From positions 1 through 43,654 of the forward strand of contig JAIQFS010000049.1 of the NCBI GenBank assembly GCA_020073145.1: a stretch of DNA of 43,654 bases, written 5' to 3'. The notes beneath the pieces were generated by a model, which saw only the letters and a program-made list of their open reading frames with translations, ran no database searches and had not been told where the DNA came from. Below, in pieces: positions 16,958-25,912 of the stretch (position 1 is its first letter; the number at the start of each line of letters is the position of its first letter). This DNA is from Terriglobia bacterium (GTDB taxonomy: Bacteria > Acidobacteriota > Terriglobia > Bryobacterales > Bryobacteraceae). The translations under genes were made by a program, and so were the position numbers.

Positions 16958-18052
16958 ATGAAACACACACGAACCTTCCGGTCGATTGCGTTCCCAGGAC
17001 TGGGCGTTTTCCTGGTCGCCCTGGTCCTGACCCCGGCAACGCCATCGCTCTTCGCGCAATCCGCATCCCAACCGGCCGATCGCCCTTCCGATGTGCTGGG
17101 GCTGGACTTGGTCGGCCACCAGGTTTCCGACCTGGAACGGTCCATCCAATTCTTCGAGGCCATCGATTTCAAAGTGGTGGACGGGCCGGGCGCGTGGACC
17201 GTCGACAAAGAGCTGAACAAACTGGGCAACACCCCGGGGGCGGAATCACGCACCGCCACCATGAGCGTGCAAAGTTCGGTGTCCGATGTCCCCTTCACCC
17301 TGGTGCTGCGGCAATACCGCAAGGTGAAACGCCAGGACTGGAGCAAGCTCCATTCCTGGGATTTGTTGGATAGCCATATCGACATGACGGTGGAGGGCAG
17401 CGTCAGCACGTTACTGGACAAGCTGGAGGCGAAGAGCCTGCTGGTCATGCCGGAAATCCAGGGCCTTCCCAATCCCCGCCAGCAGGAGGGATTCCGCCGC
17501 TATGCCTTCCTCCAGGATCCCGACGGCCTGGTCATCGAGAATTTCGGAAAGCCCGTTGCGAAGCCCGGCGATCTCCCCGCGCGGCCCACGGTCTCCAACT
17601 CCTCCGCCACCGCGGCCAACATCGACCGGCTGGGCAAACAGACCGGCTTCAACCACTACGCCGTCAACGTCATGGATCCCGAGAAAGCCCGGGATTTTTA
17701 TGTGACGGTCCTGGGAGGCGACTATCCGCCGATCGCGGACCCCGGCGCCAAGCAGATCATGCAAAACGGCTGGTATCCGCAGGCGAAGACCCAAAATAAT
17801 CTGCGCATCGAACTGGTCTGGTTTGCCCTGAACAAGGGCAAGACGCCGCCGCCGGTTCAATTCCAGGACATCAACGCCAACTATTCCGGCTTCCAGGTCA
17901 GCAACATTGAGACCGCTTATAAGAGAGCCAAGGAGCACGGCGCCATCACGGTCTCCGAAGGCGGCATTATCAATTTCCACAAAGGGCGGGCCGCGCTGAT
18001 TCGGGACTCCGATGTCGGCAGCTATATCATGCTCTGGCAGCCTGCAAAGTAA
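16958..18052 (+). CDS. Secreted double VOC (glyoxalase-like) domain protein
   Basis: Product of 364 residues with a signal peptide (about 1-35, cleavage near PSLFAQSA) and two vicinal-oxygen-chelate domains. The first starts at LDLVGHQVSDLERSIQFFEAI (about 47-185), and the second at FNHYAVNVMDPEKARDFYVTVLG (about 230-364), ending in IRDSDVGSYIMLWQP. VOC domains build metal sites for isomerases, dioxygenases or lyases. Candidate metal ligands are the histidine in GHQV/NHYA at each domain start and acidic residues later, but a full set cannot be confirmed by eye. The ATG at 16958 follows AGGGGA with good spacing. Export to the periplasm is unusual for a glyoxalase and argues against a methylglyoxal role. 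The substrate is unknown. Confidence 0.85.
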   Translation: MKHTRTFRSIAFPGLGVFLVALVLTPATPSLFAQSASQPADRPSDVLGLDLVGHQVSDLERSIQFFEAIDFKVVDGPGAWTVDKELNKLGNTPGAESRTATMSVQSSVSDVPFTLVLRQYRKVKRQDWSKLHSWDLLDSHIDMTVEGSVSTLLDKLEAKSLLVMPEIQGLPNPRQQEGFRRYAFLQDPDGLVIENFGKPVAKPGDLPARPTVSNSSATAANIDRLGKQTGFNHYAVNVMDPEKARDFYVTVLGGDYPPIADPGAKQIMQNGWYPQAKTQNNLRIELVWFALNKGKTPPPVQFQDINANYSGFQVSNIETAYKRAKEHGAITVSEGGIINFHKGRAALIRDSDVGSYIMLWQPAK

Positions 18053-18237
18053 GCCGAGAGCCAATCGGTCACCGGTCGCTCGCGTTGCCGGTACCCTCCG
18101 TCGGGCAAGACCTTGTGCGGCCGCCCACAGATTCTCGCTGGCCGATTGGAGTCAAGGCGCACATCCAGGAGAGATCCGCCGCCGATTCCGTTCGACCCAT
18201 CACAGCTTCGCGCGCACGGCTATGTTATCGTTCGGCC

Positions 18238-20730
18238 ATGTTGCTCCGAGGGTCCGCTTGGCGAAATACGGTTCTTATCACTTTGGTTGCTCTCAGCGCT
18301 CGACCGCTTCTGGCGGCGTCGCACGATTGCGTTGCGCTGAACGTACCTGGTAATCCTACCGGGATTAACAATGCCGGCATCATCGTCGGCTCCGGCAACG
18401 GCCACGGTTACATCCGCGACGCGGCCGGCAACGTCACCCTCGTCGACTACCCCGGCACAACCAGTGGAACGGTCCTGATCTCGATTAACAACAACGGCAT
18501 CATCACGGGTATGAACGGGACGACCACCTTCACGGTCGACCTGTCGGGTAACTTTCACACGTTTACGATTCCTCCACCCTACAACGCCGACCCGGATCTT
18601 CTCATCTATGGCATCAACGATGACAATGTGATTCTGGGCAGCGCGATCGATCCCAACACGATGCAAGGAGTGATGTTTCTTCTGCATCCGGATGGGACCA
18701 TCACGCCGCTGAACCCACCGGTCGCGCAATTCGCCGGCGGGTTGAACAACTCCTATCAATATTTGTCGGCCGCTGTGCCGAACAGCCGCTTTCGTAACCA
18801 GAGCTATCTGGTGAATCCGGACGGCTCGTCGGTCCAGACCTTCTGGAGTGGCCCGGGAAAGTATTTTCCGAGCTCAGCGTTCGGACTGAATAACGGCGGA
18901 ACCGTAGTGGGCTACACGGGAACGAATCCGACCAATCCCCCCACGGCGGGGCCTCCGTGGGCCAGCTTTGTGCGGGAACCCTCCGGGGTCTTCTCCGGTT
19001 TGCAGTGCGATGGCCTGGACCAAGCGATTCCAAACGCAATCAACGACAAGGGCGTGATCGTGGGGACATCCGGGGATACGCCCTTCGTTGGCACTCCCGT
19101 GCCGGGTACGCCGAAGCTTCAGTTTTCCGTGCGCAATCTTACGCTTCCACCGGAACTCTCGGGGACTCCTCAAAGCGCTCCTGGCAACCTGACCGTGACT
19201 AATGTCGGCGATGCGCGCCTCGATCTGGGAGCACCGCATTTCGTCGGGCCGCTACCGCCATTCTCTCCAACCAGCTTTCAGGCCTCGGCCTGTATGGATA
19301 ACGGGACTGCGGTGGTCAGTCTCAACCCGGGCGAGAGTTGCACGGTTACGGTTACCGCTATTTCTTCCCCGGTCTATCCCATGAGCCCCAGCGACACACT
19401 CTATTTTGACGACAGCAGTGCAGGCTCGCCTCACTCGGTTGGCGTTTCGGTTCCCCTGGTTACGGCTCCGTCTCCGTTGTGTCAGGAGTATGCGATCGCG
19501 GCGGGCCCCCCACGCCAGGCGAATTTCGTCGCGCAGGATAACGTCTCGGGTTTGGCGAGCATCACGGCTCTTACTTCGACCAATGCCACCGTGACCATTT
19601 CGACTTTTCCCGCAGACACGAGGAATCCCGTCGTGACGAGCGCCACCCAAATCGATCCGACGCAACCGGCGCGAGTCCAACTGCAGCTCACCACGAAGGG
19701 TGGAGTGACTGCCACCTGCGGGACGACTTTCGGGGTTTCGCAGTGGAGCGGCCTGGGGGCCTCGTTGACCGGCCGGGTGGCCGTGGCCCGCAACAGCGAC
19801 GGCCGCTTGCAGGCCTTCGTTCGCGCCGGCGATAACAGCCTGCAGACGATCGCGCAGACCGCAGCCAATAGCGATTGGTCGGCCTGGACCAGTCTGGGCG
19901 GCGTGCTCAGCGGCGATCCCGTGGTGGGCGTCAACAGCGACGGCCGACTGCAGGTTTTTGCGCGGGGCGCCGACGGCGCGATCTCCACGATTGCGCAGAG
20001 TGCCCCGGGAGGCAGTTGGTCCGCCTGGCAATCATTGTCCGGCGATCTGATCAGCGACGCCGGCGTCGCGACGGATGGCAACGGCAACCTACAGATTGTC
20101 GCCGTCGGTTCCGATCAGGCTCTCTGGCTCAACGTGCAAACCTCGGCCGGTGTCTGGTCGGGCTGGAACTCACTCGGCGGCGCGATCCTCCACAACCCGG
20201 CGTTCCTTGCCACGCCGACCGGCGGCTTGCAGATATTTGCGGTGGGCGCTTACGACAATGCGGTGTGGACCCGGGGACAAAGCGTTGCGGGCGGAACGTG
20301 GTCGGATTGGACCAGTCTGGGTGGCAGCTTCAGCGGCGACCCGATCGCAGTCCTCAACCAGGATGGACGGCTGCAGGTGCTTGGCGCAGGCACCGACAAC
20401 GCGTTGTGGACCGCCGCGCAGAGCACTCCCGGTGGCAGTTGGTCCACCGCCAGTTCCCTGGGCGGCGTCATTTCCAGCAATCCGGCAGTGGCCCTGAATT
20501 CCGACGGCCGCCTGGAAGTGTTCGCGCGCGGCTGGTACGACAATGCGCTCTGGCATCTCTCGCAAACGGCCCCGGGCGGAAACTGGTCCGGTTGGACGAC
20601 ACTCAATGGGGTACTTCAACCTCCCGTGAGCGCCGCCCAAAACCAGGACGGCCGGCTCGCCGCATTTGTCGAGGGCGGAGATACCATGCTGTGGATCATC
20701 GAGCAAGCGGCTCCTGGCGTTTGGAATTGA
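18238..20730 (+). CDS. Secreted HAF-repeat protein with C-terminal seven-bladed lectin-like propeller
   Basis: Product of 830 residues. After a signal segment (about 1-28, RNTVLITLVALSARPLLAA), residues 30-320 contain at least five HAF-type extracellular repeats built on (G/S/A)(I/L)N(N/D)xGxIVG. About residues 340-480 form an Ig-like, ASH/choice-of-anchor-like segment (LTVTNVGDARLDLG, LNPGESCTVTVT). Residues 502-830 hold seven repeats of about 47 residues, each with a DGRLQVFARG-like strand, a DNALW/ISTIAQ strand and WS-x-W-x-SLGG. 329 residues divided by 47 gives exactly seven, as in PLL/tectonin-type lectin propellers. The ATG at 18238 opens the signal peptide. The frame is open further upstream without a ribosome site. 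A surface sugar-binding or adhesion role is inferred from the fold pattern. No enzymatic motif was seen. Confidence 0.8.
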   Translation: MLLRGSAWRNTVLITLVALSARPLLAASHDCVALNVPGNPTGINNAGIIVGSGNGHGYIRDAAGNVTLVDYPGTTSGTVLISINNNGIITGMNGTTTFTVDLSGNFHTFTIPPPYNADPDLLIYGINDDNVILGSAIDPNTMQGVMFLLHPDGTITPLNPPVAQFAGGLNNSYQYLSAAVPNSRFRNQSYLVNPDGSSVQTFWSGPGKYFPSSAFGLNNGGTVVGYTGTNPTNPPTAGPPWASFVREPSGVFSGLQCDGLDQAIPNAINDKGVIVGTSGDTPFVGTPVPGTPKLQFSVRNLTLPPELSGTPQSAPGNLTVTNVGDARLDLGAPHFVGPLPPFSPTSFQASACMDNGTAVVSLNPGESCTVTVTAISSPVYPMSPSDTLYFDDSSAGSPHSVGVSVPLVTAPSPLCQEYAIAAGPPRQANFVAQDNVSGLASITALTSTNATVTISTFPADTRNPVVTSATQIDPTQPARVQLQLTTKGGVTATCGTTFGVSQWSGLGASLTGRVAVARNSDGRLQAFVRAGDNSLQTIAQTAANSDWSAWTSLGGVLSGDPVVGVNSDGRLQVFARGADGAISTIAQSAPGGSWSAWQSLSGDLISDAGVATDGNGNLQIVAVGSDQALWLNVQTSAGVWSGWNSLGGAILHNPAFLATPTGGLQIFAVGAYDNAVWTRGQSVAGGTWSDWTSLGGSFSGDPIAVLNQDGRLQVLGAGTDNALWTAAQSTPGGSWSTASSLGGVISSNPAVALNSDGRLEVFARGWYDNALWHLSQTAPGGNWSGWTTLNGVLQPPVSAAQNQDGRLAAFVEGGDTMLWIIEQAAPGVWN

Positions 20731-20868
20731 GCCGAGCGGCAACCCGGCGCGCGCCCCAGCGACGCGGTCTCGGTTCCCGCTCTTCCAACGCTCGGGATTG
20801 GAATTGAGCATCCGTGTGGATTCCCCAGGATGGTGACGGACCCTCGCGCGGTACGGTACGATACGGTG

Positions 20869-21720
20869 ATGCGAAGCCGATTTTCCCTGCGCCCTGCCGC
20901 CGCCGTCTGGATGGTGGCCGCGCTGGCCCCAGCCCTGTTCGGACAATGGCTGGGTTATCCGACTCCGGGTGTTCCCAGAACCCCCGACGGCAAACCCAAT
21001 CTCACTGCGCCGCCGCCGCGCACCGCCGACGGCAAGCCCGACCTCTCGGGAATGTGGGGCTGGATCAACATCGGTCCGCCGTGCGGGGCGGAGTGCACCG
21101 ACACGCAGATCTCGCGCGAGTTCATCAACATTGCCTCCACCCTGAAGAATCCCTTGCCGTACCAGCCGTGGGCCGCGGACCTGGTCAAGAAACGCCGGGT
21201 GGAGCAGGGGCTCGATCCCAACGTGCATTGCATGCCGCGCGGCGCTCCGCGAATCTGGACGGATGATTATTACAAGCGCATTTTCATCGTGCCCGGCCGC
21301 GTGCTCATCCTGACCGAGCGCAATATGCAGTACCGGCAGATTTTCACCGACGGCCGGGCGCTTCCGAAGGATCCGAACCCGGTGTGGAACGGGTATTCCA
21401 CGGGCCATTGGGAAGGCGACACGCTGGTCGTGGAAACCACCGGGTTCCGCGACGATCTCTGGTTGGATGCGAGCGGCAATCCACTCACGGAGCAGGGCAA
21501 AACCACCGAACGGATCCGCCGGCCCAACTACGGGACCCTCGAAATCGAGCTCACGGTCAACGATCCGAAGGCGTACACCGCGCCCTGGACTGTGAAAATG
21601 AGCGAGCCTCTGATCCTCGACAGCGAACTCATCGATTATTACTGTCTGGAGAACGAACGGGACTCGTCGCACATGCGCCAGCAGGCGCCGATCGGGACTC
21701 CGCAAGGAACGCCGCAGTAA
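20869..21720 (+). CDS. Secreted protein of unknown function, acidobacterial type
   Basis: Product of 283 residues from the ATG at 20869. An in-frame upstream start at 20830 is less likely because the signal peptide (about 1-28, ending PALFGQ) begins at the later one. The mature part opens with a duplicated motif (TPDGKPNLTAPPPRTADGKPDLSG), then GMWGW, a cysteine pair CGAEC, and conserved-looking blocks HCMPRGAPRIWTDDYYKRIF, FTDGRALPKDPNPVWNGYS, GHWEGDTLVVETTGF and LTEQGKTTERIRRP. Proteins with this P(D/N)GKPDLSGxW start and the GHWEGDTLVVET block are abundant in Solibacter-like genomes, but no function is known to me. It stands alone on the plus strand between the lectin-like gene and the ABC operon. 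Confidence 0.75.
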   Translation: MRSRFSLRPAAAVWMVAALAPALFGQWLGYPTPGVPRTPDGKPNLTAPPPRTADGKPDLSGMWGWINIGPPCGAECTDTQISREFINIASTLKNPLPYQPWAADLVKKRRVEQGLDPNVHCMPRGAPRIWTDDYYKRIFIVPGRVLILTERNMQYRQIFTDGRALPKDPNPVWNGYSTGHWEGDTLVVETTGFRDDLWLDASGNPLTEQGKTTERIRRPNYGTLEIELTVNDPKAYTAPWTVKMSEPLILDSELIDYYCLENERDSSHMRQQAPIGTPQGTPQ

Positions 21721-21789
21721 CGCAGCGCGCCGGCAGCCGCGGCGAACCGGATTTGGATTGGCCCCCGCGCTTTCGCCGGGCTTCGTTGC

Positions 21790-22605
21790 CTACCGCTGAT
21801 CCACCCGGCATGGTTCCCCCACGTGGGTCCGGCCGGGCATGGCGCGGATGAGGGCTTTCGTATAGGGGTGGCGGGCGCCGGCGAAGATCTCCGCGGTGGG
21901 GCCCATTTCCACAATCTGTCCCTCGCGCAAGATCGCAAGCCGGTCGCAAACCGCGCTCACCGCCGCCAGGTCGTGCGAAATGAAAAGTAAGGAACTGCCG
22001 AATTGGTCGCGCAGGCTCCGCATCAACCCCAGGACCTCGGCCTGTGTGACCATATCCAGGGCGCTGGTGGGTTCGTCGGCGATCACCAGGGCCGGCCGGT
22101 GCATCACGGCCATCGCGACCAAGACCCGCTGTGCCTGTCCGATGCTGATTTCGGAGGGATAGCGCCGGAGAAAGGCCTCGTCGTCCGGCAGTTGCATGGT
22201 GCGAAGCAGCGCCATTGCCTGTTCGCGTCCTTCCGTGTTCCAGTCGCTCCTGCTCCGATGGGCTCTCCACACCTCCCACAGTTGCGCGCCGAGCCGCCGC
22301 GCCGGATTCAAGGCGGACGCGGCGCCCTGGAAGACGACGGCGATCTCTTTGCCGCGAATCCGCCGCATCTCGCGCTCGGAGCGCTTCAGCAGGTTCTCTC
22401 CCCGATAGCGGATTTCGCCGCTGACCTGCGCCGTCGTCACCAGCAACCGCGGGATGGCCAGTCCCAGCGTGCTCTTTCCGGAACCGCTTTGCCCCACAAG
22501 CCCCACGATCTCGCCTTCGCCGATCGCGAGTTCGAGTTCCTGGAGCACGTCCGGCTTTCCCGGGTAACCGACACTGAGCCTAGTTCGCAAGAGCGGCTCG
22601 GGCAT
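21790..22605 (-). CDS. Oligopeptide-type ABC transporter ATP-binding protein
   Basis: Cytoplasmic ATPase of the Dpp/Opp/nickel importer class, 271 residues. Walker A is GQSGSGKST (38-46), the Q-loop glutamine is in VVFQGA (Q93), Walker B is LVIADEPTSALD (173-184) and the H-loop is ISHDLA (H211). The ABC signature reads ISIGQAQR instead of the usual FSGGQRQR. One signature glycine is replaced by isoleucine, which may slow hydrolysis. The C-terminal region ends near the typical HPYTKALI(R)AMPG motif, which is the peptide-transporter extension. It is the last gene of a five-gene operon and overlaps the binding-protein gene by 26 bp. Importers of this class normally use two different ATPases. Only one is encoded here, so either it homodimerises or a partner lies elsewhere. 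Confidence 0.92.
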   Translation of the reverse strand: MPEPLLRTRLSVGYPGKPDVLQELELAIGEGEIVGLVGQSGSGKSTLGLAIPRLLVTTAQVSGEIRYRGENLLKRSEREMRRIRGKEIAVVFQGAASALNPARRLGAQLWEVWRAHRSRSDWNTEGREQAMALLRTMQLPDDEAFLRRYPSEISIGQAQRVLVAMAVMHRPALVIADEPTSALDMVTQAEVLGLMRSLRDQFGSSLLFISHDLAAVSAVCDRLAILREGQIVEMGPTAEIFAGARHPYTKALIRAMPGRTHVGEPCRVDQR

Positions 22606-24229
22606 GGGATGCTCCTTCGATGTTGCCCAACCTCAGGCGCTCGATGTTCCAGAACAAGTGCGGCCGGGCGGGCGACGGCACCAGGTCCCGCAAGTCCCTC
22701 GAGTAGGCCGCCAGCGCGTGCGGGTTGACCAGAAAGATCACGGGCGCTTGTTCCTGCACCAGCTCCTGGACCCGGTCGAAGAGCTTCTTGCGCTGGCGCT
22801 GATCGGCCGTGGAAGCCTGAGCCGTCATCAGACGGTCGATCTCCGCTTCCCACCCGGTGGCCGGCGACTTCTGCGAGGGATGCCAGGGATGATTCGCGCT
22901 CGAACTCAGCCAGAGATTCATCTGCCCATTCGGGTCGTCATCCACGTTCACCAGGCCCAACAGACACGCCTCATAGTCGGAAGTCTCCCCGATGCGTTCG
23001 ATCAGCGACCGGAATTCGAGCGACGCAAGGTTGACCTTCACGCCGGCCTTTTGCAGATCCTGCTGGATCAGCGCGGCGATCTGGCCGTGGACTTTGCTGG
23101 AGGCGTTGGTCACGATCGAGAAAACCACCGCGTTGCCCCGGGCGTCCCACCACTGCCCGCCGGCGAGACGGAATCCCGCCCGCTCGAACCATCGGCGCGC
23201 CTGCTCCGGGTCATAGGGCGGCGGCCGCAGTTTGCGGTTGAACCAGAGGCTGGCCGCCGGCAGCGGTCCGGATGCCGGCTCCGCGTAGTTCCGATACGCC
23301 AGGCGCGCGATGTCGCTCCGGCTGATCGCAGACGAGATCCCCTGCCGAAACTCCCGCGAACGGAACCAAGCCTTCTTGGATTCGGCCAGCGGCGCCTGCT
23401 CTGCCTGATTGAACCACAACATCTCCAGATCGGTGGTGGCGCCGGCGTCCACCGCCACCAGGTTCCGCTCGCTCTTCAAACGATCGAAGATCTCCGGATC
23501 GAGCCGATCCGCCATGTGCAGCTCGCCGCGCCGCAGCCGGACGCTCTCCATTTCGCGATTGGACTGAATGCTGAACCGTACCGCGTCCAGATAGGGCAAT
23601 CGCCGGCCCTGCGCGTCCCTTCTCCAGAAATTCGGGTTGCGTTCCAGAAGAACGAAGGTTCCCGCCTTATACTCCTTCACCACAAACGGTCCCGCCACGG
23701 CGCGTTCCTTGAGCGGGGAGCGCGCCGATTGGATGGCCACCTGGTCGAGCAGGCGCTCGAGCGAAGCGACCGTGGCGGGAAACACAACCGTGATCGCAGT
23801 GGGACTCTGGATCGCGGTGGCCACCACTCCCGCGCTGGAGCGAAAGGCATCGCCCGTCGGCGCATGCAGCGCCGGGTCCAGCAAGCGGCGGAACGTGAAC
23901 GCCACATCCTCGGAAGTCAGAGGAGTGCCGTCGGAAAACCGCAGGCCGGTGCGGAGCCTTACCTGGAGCGTCCGCCCGTCCGGGCTCACCTTCCACGATT
24001 CCGCCAGTCCGGCTTCCGGCTTCCCGGTGATCCGGTTGATGCGGACCAACACGCCGCCCGTCAAATAGCGGATGGTTTCCCCGGCGTCTTCCTCCACCAG
24101 CGCCGGGTCGAAGGTTTTCGGATCGTGGCGCAACGACAGGCGCAGCTCGCTGCCGGTCTGGGCGCGAACGGGGGCCGGAATCAGAGCGGCCGGCGCCAGG
24201 AGCAAGAGCGCGACGCTACGTGCAGTCAT
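22580..24229 (-). CDS. ABC transporter substrate-binding protein (SBP_bac_5, DppA/OppA-like)
   Basis: Periplasmic binding protein of 549 residues, full length for family 5. A signal peptide occupies about 1-24 (ending PVRAQ) and there is no lipobox cysteine, so the protein should be soluble. Family blocks include LSLRHDPKTFDPAL, GLAESWKVSPDGRTLQVRLR, FSDGTPLTSEDVAFTFRRLLDP, FVVKEYKAGTFVLLERNPNFWR and ISSAISRSDIARLAYRNYAEPA. The ligand is probably a peptide or another small nutrient. Family members also bind nickel, heme and sugars, so this is open. It overlaps the downstream ATPase gene by 26 bp and the upstream permease gene by 14 bp. Confidence 0.93.
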   Translation of the reverse strand: MTARSVALLLLAPAALIPAPVRAQTGSELRLSLRHDPKTFDPALVEEDAGETIRYLTGGVLVRINRITGKPEAGLAESWKVSPDGRTLQVRLRTGLRFSDGTPLTSEDVAFTFRRLLDPALHAPTGDAFRSSAGVVATAIQSPTAITVVFPATVASLERLLDQVAIQSARSPLKERAVAGPFVVKEYKAGTFVLLERNPNFWRRDAQGRRLPYLDAVRFSIQSNREMESVRLRRGELHMADRLDPEIFDRLKSERNLVAVDAGATTDLEMLWFNQAEQAPLAESKKAWFRSREFRQGISSAISRSDIARLAYRNYAEPASGPLPAASLWFNRKLRPPPYDPEQARRWFERAGFRLAGGQWWDARGNAVVFSIVTNASSKVHGQIAALIQQDLQKAGVKVNLASLEFRSLIERIGETSDYEACLLGLVNVDDDPNGQMNLWLSSSANHPWHPSQKSPATGWEAEIDRLMTAQASTADQRQRKKLFDRVQELVQEQAPVIFLVNPHALAAYSRDLRDLVPSPARPHLFWNIERLRLGNIEGASHARAALAN

Positions 24230-25031
24230 GAGAGGTAGTCCCCTTTTTCGAAATCACCTGCAAGGCGGCAATCATCCCGATCAACAACACGGCGGGAGCT
24301 AACAGCCACGGGCGTTCGGCGATCGCCCGGTGGTCGCGGAATTCGGACATCAGGTTTCCCAGCGAAGGAAGCGGCTCGGCGACGCCCAACCCGAGCAGGC
24401 TGAGATTGGCTTCCGCGAGAATAAAGACCGGCAAGGTGGCCCAGAAGTGGGCCGCCACCACGGGCATCAGGTTGGGGACCATGTGCGCCCGCAACAAGCG
24501 CATCCTGCCGATGCCGGACGCGCGGGCCTGCCGCATGAATTCGGACCGGATCACCGCCGCACTCCGCGCCGCCACCGGACGCACGCCGTGGGGCCAGCCG
24601 AGCAGGCCGAGAATCGCGAAGGTGATGGAGACGGACACGGCCGGGTCGACATTCAGCGGCAGCACGCTCCGCATTAGCAGCAGGGCGAAGAACCACGGCG
24701 TACTCGCGACCACATCCACCAGGTAAAGCGCCGCCCGTTCGAAGCGGCCGCCCGCCAGGGCAGCGGCCGATCCGAGGAACGTCGCGATGGCGGTGGCCAG
24801 CAACGCCGCGGCGGGCGCCAGCACCAGCGAAGTGCGAGCGCCGTAGAGCAGCCGCACCAGGCGGTCCCGTCCCAGATCGTCGGTGCCCAGCCAGTGGACT
24901 GCGCCCGGCCGTTCCCCGGCGTGCGCGCGGTCCTGCAGTTCGTAGGAACCACCGGTCAGCGGGCCTGCTCCGATGGCGCACGCATAGACGCCCAACACCG
25001 CCGCCAGGCAGGTCCCGCGAACCGTCTTCAT
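24216..25031 (-). CDS. ABC transporter permease, DppC-like
   Basis: Inner-membrane permease of 271 residues. It begins with a membrane helix (about 5-22), then the DppC hallmark HWLGTDDLGRDRLVRLLYGARTSL, which places the cytoplasmic/periplasmic loop before the core. The EAA coupling motif follows (EFMRQARASGIGRMRLLRAHMVPNLMPV), with the conserved glycine that docks to the ATPase. The C-terminus has ANLSLLGLGVAEPLPSLGNLM, another DppC signature. The ATG at 25029-25031 overlaps the stop of the upstream permease (ATGA). The frame extends far upstream to 25697, but that part is antisense-like noise over the DppB gene. It pairs with the preceding DppB-like protein as a heterodimeric channel. Confidence 0.92.
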   Translation of the reverse strand: MKTVRGTCLAAVLGVYACAIGAGPLTGGSYELQDRAHAGERPGAVHWLGTDDLGRDRLVRLLYGARTSLVLAPAAALLATAIATFLGSAAALAGGRFERAALYLVDVVASTPWFFALLLMRSVLPLNVDPAVSVSITFAILGLLGWPHGVRPVAARSAAVIRSEFMRQARASGIGRMRLLRAHMVPNLMPVVAAHFWATLPVFILAEANLSLLGLGVAEPLPSLGNLMSEFRDHRAIAERPWLLAPAVLLIGMIAALQVISKKGTTSHDCT

Positions 25032-25912
25032 GACCGGCTCCGCGCGAGCGCTTCGGTCCCTAAATCCGCGACCGCGCTCGCCAGGTTCGCCGCCGCCGTC
25101 ATCGCCAGCGTCACGAAAAGAAGCAGCGGAACGTCGCGCCCGAGCGTCGCCTTCCATGCCAACTGGCCCAAACCCGGGGAGTCGCAGATGACCTCGAGGG
25201 GCACCACGGAGGCGAGAGCCATGCTGACGGAGGCCGCCGCCACGGCGAGCAACTCGGGAAACGCCGGAGGCAGGCACGCGAACCAAAACAGACGCCATCG
25301 TGTGACCCCGGCCGCCTCCGCGGACCGGACATGCGGCGCCGCCGCGGCCTGCGCCAGTACGCGGCTCGTGTACTGATACACACGCGGGAAGATCACGGCT
25401 GCCAGGGCGGCTTCCACCAGGCCATCGAGCAGCATCACGATCACCCCAAGCAGGGCCGACGGAATGCAAATCAGGGCGGTCGTGAGCGCGGCCGCTCCGC
25501 CCGACGCGGCTGGCGACCGCAAGAGCATCACCAGCACGGCCGATCCAGCCGCCAGGATCCAGCCGCCGCCGAGACCCCCGAGTACCGAGCGGCCCGTGGT
25601 GGCCCATCGCTCCCGCACCAGGCCGAGCACCGGCGCGCCGAACGTGGTGGATTCGCCCAGGTCGCCGCGAGCCAGGCCTTTCAGATAGCCGGCGCACATC
25701 ACGAGCGGGTTCCGTGAGGCCTTTTGTGCGTGGTGAAGGGCGGCAACCGATGAGGCGCTGAACCGCAGATCGAGGCGCCGCTCGTCGGAGTCAAACCCCG
25801 GCGCCAGCGAGAGCAGCGTGCAGGCGAATAACGCGATCAGCGGCAACCGCAAGGCGAGGCGGGCCGCGGTGCGGCAGACCACCTTCGCCAGCGTCCACAG
25901 AGTGCGTCTCAT
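25028..25912 (-). CDS. ABC transporter permease, DppB-like
   Basis: Inner-membrane permease of 294 residues, slightly short for DppB (usually 305-340). An N-terminal helix is followed by a periplasmic region with [14 protein letters not shown](T)TFGAPV, which corresponds to the DppB block L-x-G-D-L-G-x-S. The EAA loop is [23 protein letters not shown]. The C-terminal block reads [26 protein letters not shown], matching the usual V-E-x-I-F-x-x-P-G-x-G pattern with cysteine for phenylalanine. The ATG at 25910-25912 overlaps the TGA of the histidine kinase gene (ATGA), so transporter translation depends on the kinase message. The frame is open upstream to 26038 but those codons lie inside the kinase gene. 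Confidence 0.88.
   Translation of the reverse strand: MRRTLWTLAKVVCRTAARLALRLPLIALFACTLLSLAPGFDSDERRLDLRFSASSVAALHHAQKASRNPLVMCAGYLKGLARGDLGESTTFGAPVLGLVRERWATTGRSVLGGLGGGWILAAGSAVLVMLLRSPAASGGAAALTTALICIPSALLGVIVMLLDGLVEAALAAVIFPRVYQYTSRVLAQAAAAPHVRSAEAAGVTRWRLFWFACLPPAFPELLAVAAASVSMALASVVPLEVICDSPGLGQLAWKATLGRDVPLLLFVTLAMTAAANLASAVADLGTEALARSRS

Noticed and set aside
20170-21705. 511-codon minus-strand open frame
   Set aside because: Antisense to the end of the lectin-like gene and the secreted protein gene; no family pattern.
22604-24238. 544-codon plus-strand open frame
   Set aside because: Antisense to the full-length binding-protein gene; composition is Arg/His/Gln-rich, with no domain and no ribosome site.
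25032-25697. Upstream extension of the DppC-like permease
   Set aside because: Overlaps the DppB gene in another frame; the true start is the ATGA overlap at 25031.
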